A stretch of DNA of 64,000 nt from Microbacterium sp. LWS13-1.2 (GTDB lineage: Bacteria; Actinomycetota; Actinomycetes; Actinomycetales; Microbacteriaceae), in NCBI RefSeq assembly GCF_040144835.1, contig NZ_CP151632.1, positions 2,294,001-2,358,000 of the forward strand, read 5' to 3'. Shown here one piece after another: positions 1-8,753 of the stretch. Below the pieces are notes generated by a model. It did no database searches and was not told the DNA's origin. It worked only from the letters and a program-made list of their open reading frames with translations. Each line of letters begins with the position of its first letter. The stretch's first letter is position 1. The position numbers and the translations under genes are program-made.

Positions 1-301
1 GGGGCGCGAAGTCTCGCTCGAGGTCTTCGGCGGCCAGAAGGTTGGTGGTGATGTCGTCGCGGATCGCGGTGTGCGGGCACGCACCGGTCTCGACGGCCCG
101 GATGCGCTCGGGGTCGAGCACACCGGCGGAGCGGAGGAACCGGGCGTCCTCATCGGTGTAGATGTCGTTCGTGATGACGCCGAGGCGCAGGTCGGTCGCG
201 AGAGCGCGGCACACCGTGGCGATGAGCGACGACTTGCCGGTGCCGACGGGGCCGGCGACGCCGAGCCGGAGCGCGCGGGGAGCGAGTGGTGAGTCAGGCA
301 C
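1..301 (-). CDS. ureG: Urease accessory GTPase UreG (partial, 3' end beyond left edge)
   Basis: UreG is the SIMIBI-class GTPase that, with UreF and UreD/H, drives GTP-dependent nickel delivery to the urease active site. The visible N-terminal ~100 residues carry the P-loop GPVGTGKS followed by a segment ending in NDIYTDED, and then the metal-binding motif family signature around [11 protein letters not shown], which includes the Cys-Pro-His of UreG. The GTG start overlaps the 3' end of ureF by 8 bp, indicating translational coupling. The rest of the protein, and probably ureD, lie past the left end of the window. No other family shows this combination of P-loop and CPH motif next to ureF. Confidence 0.93.
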   Translation of the reverse strand, partial: MPDSPLAPRALRLGVAGPVGTGKSSLIATVCRALATDLRLGVITNDIYTDEDARFLRSAGVLDPERIRAVETGACPHTAIRDDITTNLLAAEDLERDFAP

Positions 302-968
302 GGAAGAGTCTCCTGTTCGTTACGGCGTGGGCTTCTGTCCACGCTTCGGATTCGGGGGCGCTCGCCGCAGGGATCGCCTCGGGTGAGTCGAGTGCCGCGA
401 GCTGCAGGATGAAGGGATCGACCGCCGCGCACGCGTCGATCACGAGCCGCACGCCGTCGACCGGGTCGCCGGGTTCGAGCTTGAGGAGAGCGGCGACGCC
501 GCCGGCCATGTCGTCGTACACGGCGACGCGCACGAGAGTCTCGGCATCGAGCCCCGCGTGAGCCGCGATCGCGCCGAGGACGATCGGGCGAGGCGGCGTC
601 GCCGTGTCCCCTCCGGTCAGTGCGTCGATCGCGGGCGACTGCGGCCACAGGCGCTGCGCGAGTCGCAGCAGCCCACGGCCGAGGTCGATCGAGGCGGTCC
701 GCGCTGCGCGGCTCGGGGTGCGCGCCGCCCACGCCCGTTCGACCGGCGTATAAGGCGCACCGCTGAGGCCGGCCCGCCGCGCCACGACCGCGGTTGCGGC
801 ATCCACGAGCGTCGTCGTGCGCGCCCGGGCACGCAGGAACGCCCCGACGTCCGCTCGCGCGAGCCCGCCCTGGACGGCCGGCTCGACGCCCGCCGAGAAC
901 GCGTGCCCGCCCGAAGGCAGACGTGCGTCGGCGAGCAGCATGGTGACGGTGTGCGCGGCGGAGTCCAT
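294..968 (-). CDS. ureF: Urease accessory protein UreF
   Basis: A 224-residue all-alpha accessory protein that bridges UreG and UreD during urease metallocentre assembly. The family signature near the N-terminus, [16 protein letters not shown], is present, and the remainder is Ala/Leu-rich helical sequence of the usual UreF length. The gene starts 8 bp after the ureC stop and its end overlaps ureG, so it is an internal member of the ureABCFG operon. The start ATG gives the sequence [16 protein letters not shown], which places the signature where it belongs. Confidence 0.92.
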   Translation of the reverse strand: MDSAAHTVTMLLADARLPSGGHAFSAGVEPAVQGGLARADVGAFLRARARTTTLVDAATAVVARRAGLSGAPYTPVERAWAARTPSRAARTASIDLGRGLLRLAQRLWPQSPAIDALTGGDTATPPRPIVLGAIAAHAGLDAETLVRVAVYDDMAGGVAALLKLEPGDPVDGVRLVIDACAAVDPFILQLAALDSPEAIPAASAPESEAWTEAHAVTNRRLFRA

Positions 969-976
969 GGAGCGTC

Positions 977-2674
977 TCAGAACATGGTGTACAGCTGGGC
1001 CAGCGGGAGGGATGCCGCGGGTGCCGGTTCGACGTCCTCGCCGTCGATCGCGATCTCGAACGTGTCGGGGCGGATGCGGATCGACGGCAGACGGTCGTTG
1101 TTCTTCATGTCGGCCTTGCCGATGTGACGCGTGGGCTCGACCGTCGCGAGTCGGCGGCGCAGCCCGAGCGTCTCGGCGAGGCCGTCCTGCAGAGCCGCGG
1201 GTGAGACGTAGGTGACCGACAGGTCTGCCCCGATCGTGTCGCCGAAGGACGGTCGCATCATCACGGGCTGAGGTGTCGGGATCGACGCGTTCGGGTCGCC
1301 GAGCGCGGCCCACGCGATCGCTCCTCCCTTGACGACGACGGCCGGGCGGACGCCGAAGAACTTCGGGTCCCACACCGTGAGGTCGGCGAGCTTGCCGACC
1401 TCGATCGATCCGACGTCGTAGGCGATGCCGTGGGCGATCGCGGGGTTGATCGTGTACTTCGCCACATAGCGCCGTGCGCGTTCGTTGTCTGCCGGCATCC
1501 CGCCGTCCAACCCACCGCGACGGTGCTTCATAACGTGCGCGACCTGCCAGGTGCGCGTGACCACTTCGCCGATGCGGCCCATCGCCTGTGCGTCGGAGGA
1601 GGTCACCGACAGCGCTCCGATGTCGTGGAGGATGTCTTCCGCAGCGATCGTGGTGGCACGGATGCGGGACTCCGCGAACGCGAGATCCTCCGGCACGGCG
1701 GGGTTGAGGTGATGGCAGACCATCAGCATGTCGAGGTGCTCGGCGACGGTGTTCACCGTGTGCGGGAGGGTCGGGTTCGTCGAACCGGGGATCACGTTCG
1801 GCAGCCCCGCGATCGAGAGGATGTCGGGCGCGTGACCGCCGCCCGCTCCCTCGACGTGGAATGCGTGGATCGACCGGCCGCCCATCGCCGCGATGGTCGA
1901 CTCGACGAAGCCCGCCTCGTTCAGCGAGTCGGAGTGCAGCGCGACCTGCAGCCCCCACTCCTCGGCGGCACGCAAGGACGCGTCGATCGCGGCGGGGGAC
2001 GAGCCCCAGTCCTCGTGCACCTTGTAGCCCGCGGCGCCCGCGAGCGCCTGCTCCTTCAGTGCGGCCATCGAGACGGTGTTGCCCTTGCCGAGCAGCAGGA
2101 CATTGACGGGGAGGGGATCGAGCGCGCGGTGCATGGCGGACAGATGCCACGCACCGGGTGTGACGGTCGTCGCCTTCGATCCCTCGGAGGGGCCGGTGCC
2201 CCCGCCCACGATCGTGGTGATCCCGGTGGCGAGGGCCTCGTGGATCTGCGAGGGCGAGAGCAGGTGGACGTGCGAGTCGATGGCGCCGGCGGTGACGATG
2301 CGCCCCTCGCCCGAGATGACGTCGGTCGAGGGCCCGATGATCATGTCGATGCCATCGCTGATGTCGGGATTGCCGGCGTGCCCGATGCCGACGATGCGAC
2401 CGTCACGGATGCCGATATCGGCGCGGATGATGCCCCACCAGTCCAGGATGACCGCGTTGGTGATGACCGTGTCCAGCGCTCCTTCCGCCCGCGTCGCCGT
2501 GGCCTGGGCCATGGATTCGCGGATGGACTTGCCGCCGCCGAAGACGGCTTCCTCCCCGCCTGCGGTGAGGTCGCGCTCGATCTGTATCCACAGATCGGTG
2601 TCGCCGAGGCGCACCTCGTCGCCCACCGTCGGACCGTAGATCGCGGCGTACCGCGACCGATCAAGCCAGACCAT
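977..2674 (-). CDS. ureC: Urease alpha subunit UreC
   Basis: The catalytic subunit of urease, hydrolysing urea to ammonia and carbamate in the cytosol. The 565-residue length is typical. Expected di-nickel ligands are visible: His135 and His137 in DSHVHL, the carbamylated Lys218 in GYKVHEDWG, His247 in ALHSDS, His273 in [12 protein letters not shown] and Asp361 in [13 protein letters not shown]. The mobile-flap Cys320-His321 lies in MVCHHLNP. I chose the ATG giving [16 protein letters not shown], which matches the family N-terminus; a longer open frame upstream only reads through ureB out of frame. It overlaps the end of ureB by 14 bp. All catalytic residues are intact, so an active enzyme is expected if nickel insertion works. 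Confidence 0.97.
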   Translation of the reverse strand: MVWLDRSRYAAIYGPTVGDEVRLGDTDLWIQIERDLTAGGEEAVFGGGKSIRESMAQATATRAEGALDTVITNAVILDWWGIIRADIGIRDGRIVGIGHAGNPDISDGIDMIIGPSTDVISGEGRIVTAGAIDSHVHLLSPSQIHEALATGITTIVGGGTGPSEGSKATTVTPGAWHLSAMHRALDPLPVNVLLLGKGNTVSMAALKEQALAGAAGYKVHEDWGSSPAAIDASLRAAEEWGLQVALHSDSLNEAGFVESTIAAMGGRSIHAFHVEGAGGGHAPDILSIAGLPNVIPGSTNPTLPHTVNTVAEHLDMLMVCHHLNPAVPEDLAFAESRIRATTIAAEDILHDIGALSVTSSDAQAMGRIGEVVTRTWQVAHVMKHRRGGLDGGMPADNERARRYVAKYTINPAIAHGIAYDVGSIEVGKLADLTVWDPKFFGVRPAVVVKGGAIAWAALGDPNASIPTPQPVMMRPSFGDTIGADLSVTYVSPAALQDGLAETLGLRRRLATVEPTRHIGKADMKNNDRLPSIRIRPDTFEIAIDGEDVEPAPAASLPLAQLYTMF

Positions 2675-3011
2675 CGAGGAGCTCCTCTCCGTCGGTCTTG
2701 ACCCGGATGCCGGGAACCCGACGCGCTCCGCGCAGCGCGACGGCGTCGAGCTCTCGTGACGCGCCCGGCTCGAAGCGCTGCGAGGTTCCGGACGCGATGT
2801 CGAGGCGGAATCCGTGTGCGAGCGCGCGGTCGAACTCCAGGGCCGCATTCACATCGGGCAGGTGGATGTGCGAACCGATCTGGATCGGCCGGTCTCCGGT
2901 GTTCACGAACACGAGCCGGATGCGCTCCGCCTCGCTCCGATCGGCATTGAGCTCGATGCGTCCCGGTCGGATCCGGTAGGCGCCAGGGCCTTGGGAGGTA
3001 GCGGATGCCAC
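2661..3011 (-). CDS. ureB: Urease beta subunit UreB
   Basis: A structural subunit of urease, 116 residues, with the family core [20 protein letters not shown] followed by [11 protein letters not shown] and [17 protein letters not shown]. It packs against the alpha subunit and stabilises the flap over the active site. The gene sits between ureA (9 bp upstream) and ureC (14-bp overlap). The separate ureA and ureB genes show the three-subunit bacterial architecture rather than the fused Helicobacter form. Confidence 0.96.
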   Translation of the reverse strand: MASATSQGPGAYRIRPGRIELNADRSEAERIRLVFVNTGDRPIQIGSHIHLPDVNAALEFDRALAHGFRLDIASGTSQRFEPGASRELDAVALRGARRVPGIRVKTDGEELLDGLA

Positions 3012-3020
3012 GGCGACTCC

Positions 3021-3323
3021 TCAGTCGATCGGATGGTGGACGGTGACGAGCTTGCGACCGTCGGGGAAGGTCGCCTCGACCTGCACGTCGGCGATCATCT
3101 CGGGAACGCCCGGCATCACCTGGTCACGCGTGAGGACGGCGCGGCCCTCCTGCATCAGCTCGGCGACGCCACGGCCTTCTCTGGCCCGTTCGATCACCCA
3201 GCAGGACAGCAGCGCGACCGTCTCGGGGTGGTTGAGAAGGATGCCGCGCTCGAGCCGATCGCGCGCGACCATCGCGGCGACCGACAGCAGGAGCTTCTCG
3301 GTCTCGGCGGGAGTGAAGTGCAT
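3021..3323 (-). CDS. ureA: Urease gamma subunit UreA
   Basis: The smallest urease subunit and first gene of the operon: 100 residues, beginning [20 protein letters not shown] and containing [21 protein letters not shown], both family hallmarks. A GGAGG ribosome-binding site sits just upstream of the ATG on the minus strand. The 464-bp region upstream separates it from the divergent urtA gene, so urease and urea uptake genes could share one control region. Confidence 0.96.
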   Translation of the reverse strand: MHFTPAETEKLLLSVAAMVARDRLERGILLNHPETVALLSCWVIERAREGRGVAELMQEGRAVLTRDQVMPGVPEMIADVQVEATFPDGRKLVTVHHPID

Positions 3324-3787
3324 TCGGGCCTCCGGCTGGTGATGTCAGAAGTGTGCCACAACGCCCGTATTCGCCGACGGCTGCCGAGAGCCCTCACTTC
3401 GGCATTAATTCGAGGTTTCCCGGAATTACGCGCTTCTGCGGCCGAGCAACGGCGCACGATTAACAGAACCGGAACAATCGAGAAATGTCAGAGTAATGTC
3501 ACGCGCCCATGCTGGCAGGACCGCAGCAGTCGGCGACCACCTTCCGCCGATCTGAACCGGCACGCGAAGCCCGGCACCAGCAGGCATCGAGACGCACCGC
3601 ACCACCGGCCCACCCCTGCACCACACCGCTGACCCACCGATCAGCCCGCGCCGCCACACCCTCGACGCGCCTCCCTTTCGGCGTTCCCGAGGACAGTGCC
3701 GGTGCGACGGCGTCATGCGGCGTGCCCGCAGGGCGGACCGGCCCACCCGAGAACGCACCACCTGCATCACACAGAAACGGAGTTCCC
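3324..3787. other. Divergent control region between ureABCFG and urtABCDE
   Basis: This stretch has no gene. Positions 3324-3500 are clearly more AT-rich than the surroundings and hold the likely promoters, including two ATGTCA motifs 11 bp apart at 3485-3501. Positions about 3503-3780 are GC-rich and would form a long leader for urtA; a reading frame continues upstream of the urtA ATG here but its composition (many Arg/Pro/Thr codons, no family similarity) does not look like protein. A short GGAG at 3779-3782 is placed as the urtA ribosome-binding site. Confidence 0.6.
3460..3502 (+). promoter_or_regulatory. Candidate GlnR-type nitrogen regulator site
   Basis: On the plus strand, pentamers spaced by exactly 6 bp read TTAAC, GGAAC, GAAAT, GTAAT, followed by GTCAC. 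The actinobacterial GlnR box is described as gTnAC-n6-GaAAC repeated at 11-bp spacing; the first two pentamers fit it with two mismatches, the later ones less well. The position, between urease and urea-transport genes, is where nitrogen control would be expected. The sequence match is what I see; the regulator identity is inference. Confidence 0.4.
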
Positions 3788-5095
3788 ATGACAACGAACA
3801 GGACACGGCGGGCGCGAAGCCTGCTGGCTGTTCCCGCCCTCGCGGCGACGGTCGCCCTCGTTCTCGCCGGCTGCGGTTCCCGCGCCGGCGATGCCCCGGC
3901 GGCGGCCGAATCGGATGCCGCGGCACCGGCGAGCTGCATCGACACGTCGGGCGACACGATCAAGCTGGGCTTCCTCAATTCGCTCACCGGCGGCATGGCG
4001 ATCTCGGAGCAGACCGTCTCCAACGTCCTGCACATGGCCGCGGATGAGATCAACGCCGACGGCGGCATCCTCGGCAAGCAGATCGAGTACATCCAGGAAG
4101 ACGGTGCCACCGACTGGCCGACCTTCGCGGAGAAGACCGAGAAGCTGCTCACCCAGGACTGCGTCGCCGCGATCTTCGGCGGCTGGACCTCGTCCTCCCG
4201 CAAGGCCGTCAAGCCGGTCGTCGAGGAGAACAACGGACTGTTCTTCTACCCGGTGCAGTACGAAGGCCTCGAGTCGTCGCCGAACATCTACTACACCGGC
4301 GCGACCACCAACCAGCAGATCATCCCCGCGATGGACTACCTCGCCGCGCAGGGTGTGGAGACGCTGTTCCTGGCAGGCTCCGACTACGTGTTCCCGCGCA
4401 CCGCGAACGCGATCATCAAGCTCTACGCCGAAGAACTCGGCATCGAGATCGTCGGCGAGGAGTACGTTCCCCTCGACAAGGACGACTGGACCACTCAGGT
4501 GTCCAAGATCGTCGCGGCGGACCCGGACTTCGTCTTCAACACGATCAACGGCTCGTCGAACGTCGGCTTCATCAAGGCCTACTACGACGCCGGTCTCACC
4601 CCCGAGACGACCCCGATCATCTCGGTGTCGATCGCCGAGGAGGAGGCGCCGGCCATGGGACACGAAGTCACCGGCAACTACGCGTCCTGGAACTACTTCC
4701 AGTCGATGGACACTCCCAACAACCCGGCTTTCATCGAGCGATGGAAGGCCTACCCCGGCAGCAGCGGGGTGACCTCCGACCCCATGGAGGCGGCGTACAT
4801 CTCGATGTACCTCTACAAGGCGCTGGTCGAAGCGGCCGGCTCCTTCGAGGTCGACGACGTGAATGCGGCAGCCGCGGCAGGCGGGATCACCGTCGACGCG
4901 CCGGAGGGTGTCGTCACGCTGGACGGCGAGAACCACCACATCTCAAAGCCGGGCAACATCGGCAGGATCAACGCCGAGAACCAGTTCGACATCGTCTGGT
5001 CCTCCGACGGCTTCATCGAGCCGGACCCGTACCTCGAGGGCTACGACTGGTTCCCCGCTGACGTCCGCGATGCTCTGGTAGCCGCCGCGGGCTGA
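3788..5095 (+). CDS. urtA: Urea ABC transporter substrate-binding lipoprotein UrtA
   Basis: The extracytoplasmic receptor of a high-affinity urea importer (435 residues). The N-terminus has a twin-Arg/Lys-rich n-region, a hydrophobic stretch and the lipobox VLAGC, so it should be a diacylated membrane-anchored lipoprotein. The body matches the UrtA branch of the branched-chain amino-acid binding family: FLNSLTGGMAISEQ, NADGGILGKQIEYI, FGGWTSSSRKAVKPVVE and GLFFYPVQYEG. The chosen ATG follows GGAG by 5 bp; upstream in-frame sequence is not protein-like. It is the first gene of urtABCDE and is followed by a strong hairpin that may help keep receptor levels above those of the membrane subunits. 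Confidence 0.95.
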   Translation: MTTNRTRRARSLLAVPALAATVALVLAGCGSRAGDAPAAAESDAAAPASCIDTSGDTIKLGFLNSLTGGMAISEQTVSNVLHMAADEINADGGILGKQIEYIQEDGATDWPTFAEKTEKLLTQDCVAAIFGGWTSSSRKAVKPVVEENNGLFFYPVQYEGLESSPNIYYTGATTNQQIIPAMDYLAAQGVETLFLAGSDYVFPRTANAIIKLYAEELGIEIVGEEYVPLDKDDWTTQVSKIVAADPDFVFNTINGSSNVGFIKAYYDAGLTPETTPIISVSIAEEEAPAMGHEVTGNYASWNYFQSMDTPNNPAFIERWKAYPGSSGVTSDPMEAAYISMYLYKALVEAAGSFEVDDVNAAAAAGGITVDAPEGVVTLDGENHHISKPGNIGRINAENQFDIVWSSDGFIEPDPYLEGYDWFPADVRDALVAAAG

Positions 5096-5107
5096 TCCTC
5101 ACCGGAT

Positions 5108-5142
5108 GCGGGGTCCCGTGTCCCCCGGACGCGGGACCCCGC
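5108..5142 (+). terminator. Strong stem-loop between urtA and urtB
   Basis: Two 16-base arms (5108-5123 and 5127-5142) pair with a single G-T mismatch around a 3-base CCC loop, starting 13 bp after the urtA stop. There is no T-tract after it. Hairpins at this place in binding-protein-dependent transporter operons commonly act as partial terminators or 3'-end stabilisers giving extra receptor mRNA; that role here is inferred. Confidence 0.7.
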
Positions 5143-5188
5143 ACCATCACCACCGAAGAACTCCCGACCGCACAGAGAGCGAAAGCAC

Positions 5189-6073
5189 GTGGATGCACTC
5201 TTACCGCCCCTGCTGAACGGCACCGCGCTGGGTGCGCTGCTGCTGCTGGCCGCGCTCGGGCTCACCCTCACCTTCGGTCAGATGGGGGTGATCAACATGG
5301 CGCACGGCGAGTTCATCATGGCCGGCGCGTTCATCGCCTACATGACCCAGCTGGTCGTCACCTCGAGCAACATCTCGATCCTGCTGGCCCTGCCGCTCGC
5401 CTTCGTCGGCGCGGGCCTGCTCGGCCTTCTTCTCGAGATCGGCATCATCCAATGGATGTACCGACGGCCGCTGGACACCCTCCTGGTCACGGTCGGGGTG
5501 GCTTTGATCCTGCAGCAGCTCGCGTTGCAGATCTTCCCGGCACAGGGCGTGCCCGTGGAGGCGCCCGGGTGGCTCGACGGGCAGGTCGACGTCTTCGGCT
5601 ACGCGTGGCCCCTTCGCCAGGTGTTCACGATCGTGCTGGCCGCCCTGTGCCTGGTCGCACTGGCGGCGTGGCTCAAGTACTCGTCCTTCGGACGCCGGAT
5701 CAGAGCGACGGTCCAGAACCGCGACCTCGCCGAGACCAGCGGCATCCGCACCCGCAACATCGACCGCATCACGTTCTTCGTGGGTTCGGGCCTGGCCGGT
5801 GTCGCCGGAGTCGCGGCATCCCTGATCGGCGGCACGAACTCTCAGATGGGCACGCAGTACATCATTCCCGCCTTCCTCGTGGTGGTCGCCGGCGGCGTCG
5901 GCCAGATCAAGGGCACCGTGATCGCCGCGTGGGCCTTCGGCATCGCGCTGTCGTTCTTCGCCGACTGGACGACCGGAAGCATGGCCCAAGTGCTGGCCTT
6001 CGTGCTCCTCGTCGTGTTCCTGCAGTTCCGTCCACAGGGCCTGTTCACGGTCCGCACCCGGGGGTTGACATGA
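5189..6073 (+). CDS. urtB: Urea ABC transporter permease UrtB
   Basis: A LivH-type integral membrane permease of 294 residues. It begins with a GTG codon (MDALLPPLLNGTALG) and shows about eight hydrophobic segments with the family loops FGQMGVINMAHGEFIMAGAF and RATVQNRDLAETSGIRT, the latter being the EAA-like site that contacts the ATPases. The stop overlaps the urtC start (ATGA), so the two permease halves are probably translated in fixed ratio. Confidence 0.94.
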   Translation: MDALLPPLLNGTALGALLLLAALGLTLTFGQMGVINMAHGEFIMAGAFIAYMTQLVVTSSNISILLALPLAFVGAGLLGLLLEIGIIQWMYRRPLDTLLVTVGVALILQQLALQIFPAQGVPVEAPGWLDGQVDVFGYAWPLRQVFTIVLAALCLVALAAWLKYSSFGRRIRATVQNRDLAETSGIRTRNIDRITFFVGSGLAGVAGVAASLIGGTNSQMGTQYIIPAFLVVVAGGVGQIKGTVIAAWAFGIALSFFADWTTGSMAQVLAFVLLVVFLQFRPQGLFTVRTRGLT

Positions 6074-7185
6074 CGAGAATCAGACCGTGGCTTCCGCTCA
6101 TCGGCATCGCGGTGTTCGCCGTGCTGCTCCTGGTCGTCGCGCCGGCAGTGCTGTCGATGCACTGGCTCAACAACCTCGGCAAGTACTGCTGCTGGGCGAT
6201 CGCCGCGGTGGGGATCGGGCTGGCCTGGGGTCGTGGAGGAATGCTGGTCCTCGGCCAGGGGGTCTTCTTCGGGCTCGGTGCGTACGCCATGGCGATGCAC
6301 CTCACACTCGAGAGCACGGCACCCGGCAGCCTTCCCATCTTCATGATCCTGTACGACCCGTCGGCGTCCCTTCCCGCCTTCTGGGAGCCGTTCCGCAGTG
6401 ACGCGTTCACGCTGGCGGCCATCGTGCTGCTGCCGGTGATCGTGGCCGGGGTGCTCGGCTACGCCCTGTTCAAGCGCAGAATCAAAGGCGCGTACTTCGC
6501 GATCCTCTCCCAGGCGCTCGCCGTGGCGCTCGCGGTCCTGATCAGTTCGACGATCCGCGAGACCGGCGGCGACACCGGGCTCAGCGACTTCAAGTACTTC
6601 TTCGGGTTCGTCCTGAACGACGACGCGAACAAGGTGATGGTCTTCATGATCGCCGCCTCGCTGCTCATCCTGTGCCTGCTCGCGGTGTGGCAGCTCAATC
6701 GCAGCCGCTTCGGCGAGCTGCTGATCGCCACGCGCGATGCCGAAGAGCGCGTGCGGTTCCTCGGCTACGACCCCGCCAACATCAAGCTGGTCGCCTACGT
6801 GGTCGCCGCGGTGATGGCCAGCATCGCGGGAGCACTGTTCGTCCCCATCGTGGGCATCATCACCCCGGCCGAGATCGGCGCCTCCGCCTCGATCCTGATG
6901 ATCGCCGGCGTGGCGCTGGGAGGCCGCGCCTCGCTCTTCGGCCCGGCTCTCGGGGCGATGGCGATCGGATGGGGCCAGTCGAGTCTCGGTTCCAACTGGC
7001 CCGACGGGTGGATCTACATCCTCGGCCTGGTCTTCATCCTGGTGACGCTCTTCCTCCCGATGGGGCTGTCCTCGCTGTTCGGGAAGGCGAAGGGTCTGGT
7101 GTGGCGCCCGCGCGAAACACCCCCCGCTGCGCTCGCCGATCCCGCTGCCGTGCTCGAGCCCGTCGGTGAAGAGGTGACGAAGTGA
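6070..7185 (+). CDS. urtC: Urea ABC transporter permease UrtC
   Basis: The second, LivM-type permease subunit (371 residues). It contains multiple transmembrane segments, the family sequence GRGGMLVLGQGVFFGLGAYAM, and the ATPase-contact loop RDAEERVRFLGYDPANIKL. It starts inside the urtB stop codon and ends inside the urtD start (GTGA). The C-terminal ~25 residues are a hydrophilic Pro/Ala tail after the last membrane segment. Together with UrtB it forms the urea channel. Confidence 0.94.
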   Translation: MTRIRPWLPLIGIAVFAVLLLVVAPAVLSMHWLNNLGKYCCWAIAAVGIGLAWGRGGMLVLGQGVFFGLGAYAMAMHLTLESTAPGSLPIFMILYDPSASLPAFWEPFRSDAFTLAAIVLLPVIVAGVLGYALFKRRIKGAYFAILSQALAVALAVLISSTIRETGGDTGLSDFKYFFGFVLNDDANKVMVFMIAASLLILCLLAVWQLNRSRFGELLIATRDAEERVRFLGYDPANIKLVAYVVAAVMASIAGALFVPIVGIITPAEIGASASILMIAGVALGGRASLFGPALGAMAIGWGQSSLGSNWPDGWIYILGLVFILVTLFLPMGLSSLFGKAKGLVWRPRETPPAALADPAAVLEPVGEEVTK

Positions 7186-7994
7186 CCGCCGCCGAGGGTT
7201 CGCTCGTCGTCACCGACCTGCGGGTCGAGTTCGACGGATTCGTCGCCGTCGGCGGCGTCTCCTTCGACGCCCACCCGGGCGAGGTCCGCTTCCTCATCGG
7301 TCCGAACGGTGCCGGCAAGACCACGTGCATCGACGCCATCACCGGCCTCTCCAAGGGCACGGGATCCGTCACGCTCGCGGGCCAGGAGCTCCTGGGCAGG
7401 TCGACCCAGAAGATCGTGCGGCTCGGCGTGGGCCGCACCTTCCAGACTGCGAGCGTGTTCGAGCAGCTCTCCGTGCTGCAGAACCTCGACATCGCGGCGG
7501 GGCTGCACCGCTCTTCGCTCTCGCTGCTGCGAGCCCGCCGCGGCGTCGACCCGGCGATCGAGTCGGCGCTGGAGGAGACCGGCCTCAGCGATGAGCGCGA
7601 GACTCCCGCCGGCATCCTGTCCCACGGCCAGAAGCAGTGGCTCGAGATCGGCATGATGCTCGTTCAGGAGCCCCGCGCGCTGCTGCTGGACGAGCCCGTC
7701 GCCGGAATGAGCCAGGACGAGCGGACCGCCACGGGAGAGCTGCTGCAGCGAATCGCCCAGCGCCGCATCGTCCTCGTCGTCGAACACGACATGGACTTCA
7801 TGCGCCGCTATGCGTCGCGCGTCACGGTGCTGCATCAGGGAAAGGTCCTCTCGGAGGGGGCCGTCGCCCAGGTGCAGGCCGACCCCAGGGTGCAGGAGGT
7901 CTACCTCGGCACCGCCGGGGCCGCGACCACCGCCGCCATGTTCGTGGTGCCCGACGGGACGACGGATGCCGCAATGCAGGAAGAGGGAGCCTGA
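7182..7994 (+). CDS. urtD: Urea ABC transporter ATPase UrtD
   Basis: A 270-residue LivG-type ATPase. The Walker A is GPNGAGKTT, the signature reads LSHGQKQWLEIGMML and Walker B is ALLLDEPVAGM, followed by the H-loop VVEHDMDF. The HGQKQWLEIGM variant is characteristic of UrtD. The last ~35 residues form a short extension beyond the usual end. It starts with GTG overlapping the urtC stop and is followed 1 bp later by urtE. Confidence 0.95.
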   Translation: MTAAEGSLVVTDLRVEFDGFVAVGGVSFDAHPGEVRFLIGPNGAGKTTCIDAITGLSKGTGSVTLAGQELLGRSTQKIVRLGVGRTFQTASVFEQLSVLQNLDIAAGLHRSSLSLLRARRGVDPAIESALEETGLSDERETPAGILSHGQKQWLEIGMMLVQEPRALLLDEPVAGMSQDERTATGELLQRIAQRRIVLVVEHDMDFMRRYASRVTVLHQGKVLSEGAVAQVQADPRVQEVYLGTAGAATTAAMFVVPDGTTDAAMQEEGA

Positions 7995-7995
7995 C

Positions 7996-8679
7996 GTGCT
8001 CGAGCTGAACGAAATCCAGGCAGGGTACGGCCCGACGCTCGTGCTGCACGGTGTGACGCTGCCCGCCGCCAAGGTGGTCGCCGTGCTCGGCCACAACGGC
8101 GCCGGCAAGTCGACTCTGCTGCGCGTGGCGATCGGACTCATCAAGCCGCGCAGCGGTCGGGTGATCTTCGACGGAGACGACGTCACGTCACTGCCGCCCA
8201 ACAAGCGCGTCGCACGGGGCATGGCGTATGTGCCGCAGGGTCAGCAGTCGTTCCCACAGCTCACCACGATGGAGAACCTGCAGCTCATCGCCGACGGTCG
8301 CAAGCGCGGCAAGGCGCTCATCGAGCAGCAGCTGTCACGATTCCCCGCCCTGGAGAAGTTCGCGAGCCGCAAGGCCGGGCTGCTCTCCGGCGGTCAGCGC
8401 CAGCAGCTCTCGATCGCTCGGGCGCTCATCACCGAGCCGAAGATGCTCATCCTCGACGAGCCGACGGAGGGGATCCAGCCCACGATCGTCGCCGAGATCG
8501 AGCACACGGTGATGCAGCTTGCGAGCGAGGGACTATCCGTCCTGCTCGTCGAGCAGCACATCGGCTTCGCACTGGAGGCGGCGGACAAGTACCTCGTGCT
8601 CGCGAGCGGCTTCGTCTCGAGCGTGGGCGACGGCGGAGCGTCCGCGGCCGAAGGCGTGCGGGCGGCAATGGCGATCTAG
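7996..8679 (+). CDS. urtE: Urea ABC transporter ATPase UrtE
   Basis: A 227-residue LivF-type ATPase and last gene of urtABCDE. It begins with GTG (MLELNEIQAGYG) and has Walker A GHNGAGKST, signature LSGGQRQQLSIARAL, Walker B MLILDEPTEGIQP and the VEQH H-loop. The DEPTEGIQPTIV run is typical of UrtE. It pairs with UrtD in the nucleotide-binding heterodimer. Confidence 0.95.
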   Translation: MLELNEIQAGYGPTLVLHGVTLPAAKVVAVLGHNGAGKSTLLRVAIGLIKPRSGRVIFDGDDVTSLPPNKRVARGMAYVPQGQQSFPQLTTMENLQLIADGRKRGKALIEQQLSRFPALEKFASRKAGLLSGGQRQQLSIARALITEPKMLILDEPTEGIQPTIVAEIEHTVMQLASEGLSVLLVEQHIGFALEAADKYLVLASGFVSSVGDGGASAAEGVRAAMAI

Positions 8680-8753
8680 CGCTGTCTCTTCGCAATGCGG
8701 CTGTAACACGCGGGGCGCAGAATGAGCCTGACGCGAGCCGCAGGGGGTCCGAC

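Noticed and set aside
3509..3787. N-terminal extension of UrtA
   Set aside because: It would bury the signal peptide and lipobox some 90 residues inside the protein; composition is that of an untranslated leader.
8680..8753. Possible regulatory RNA between urtE and the NCS1 permease
   Set aside because: Only 74 bp without conserved motif or convincing secondary structure; treated as an ordinary gap.
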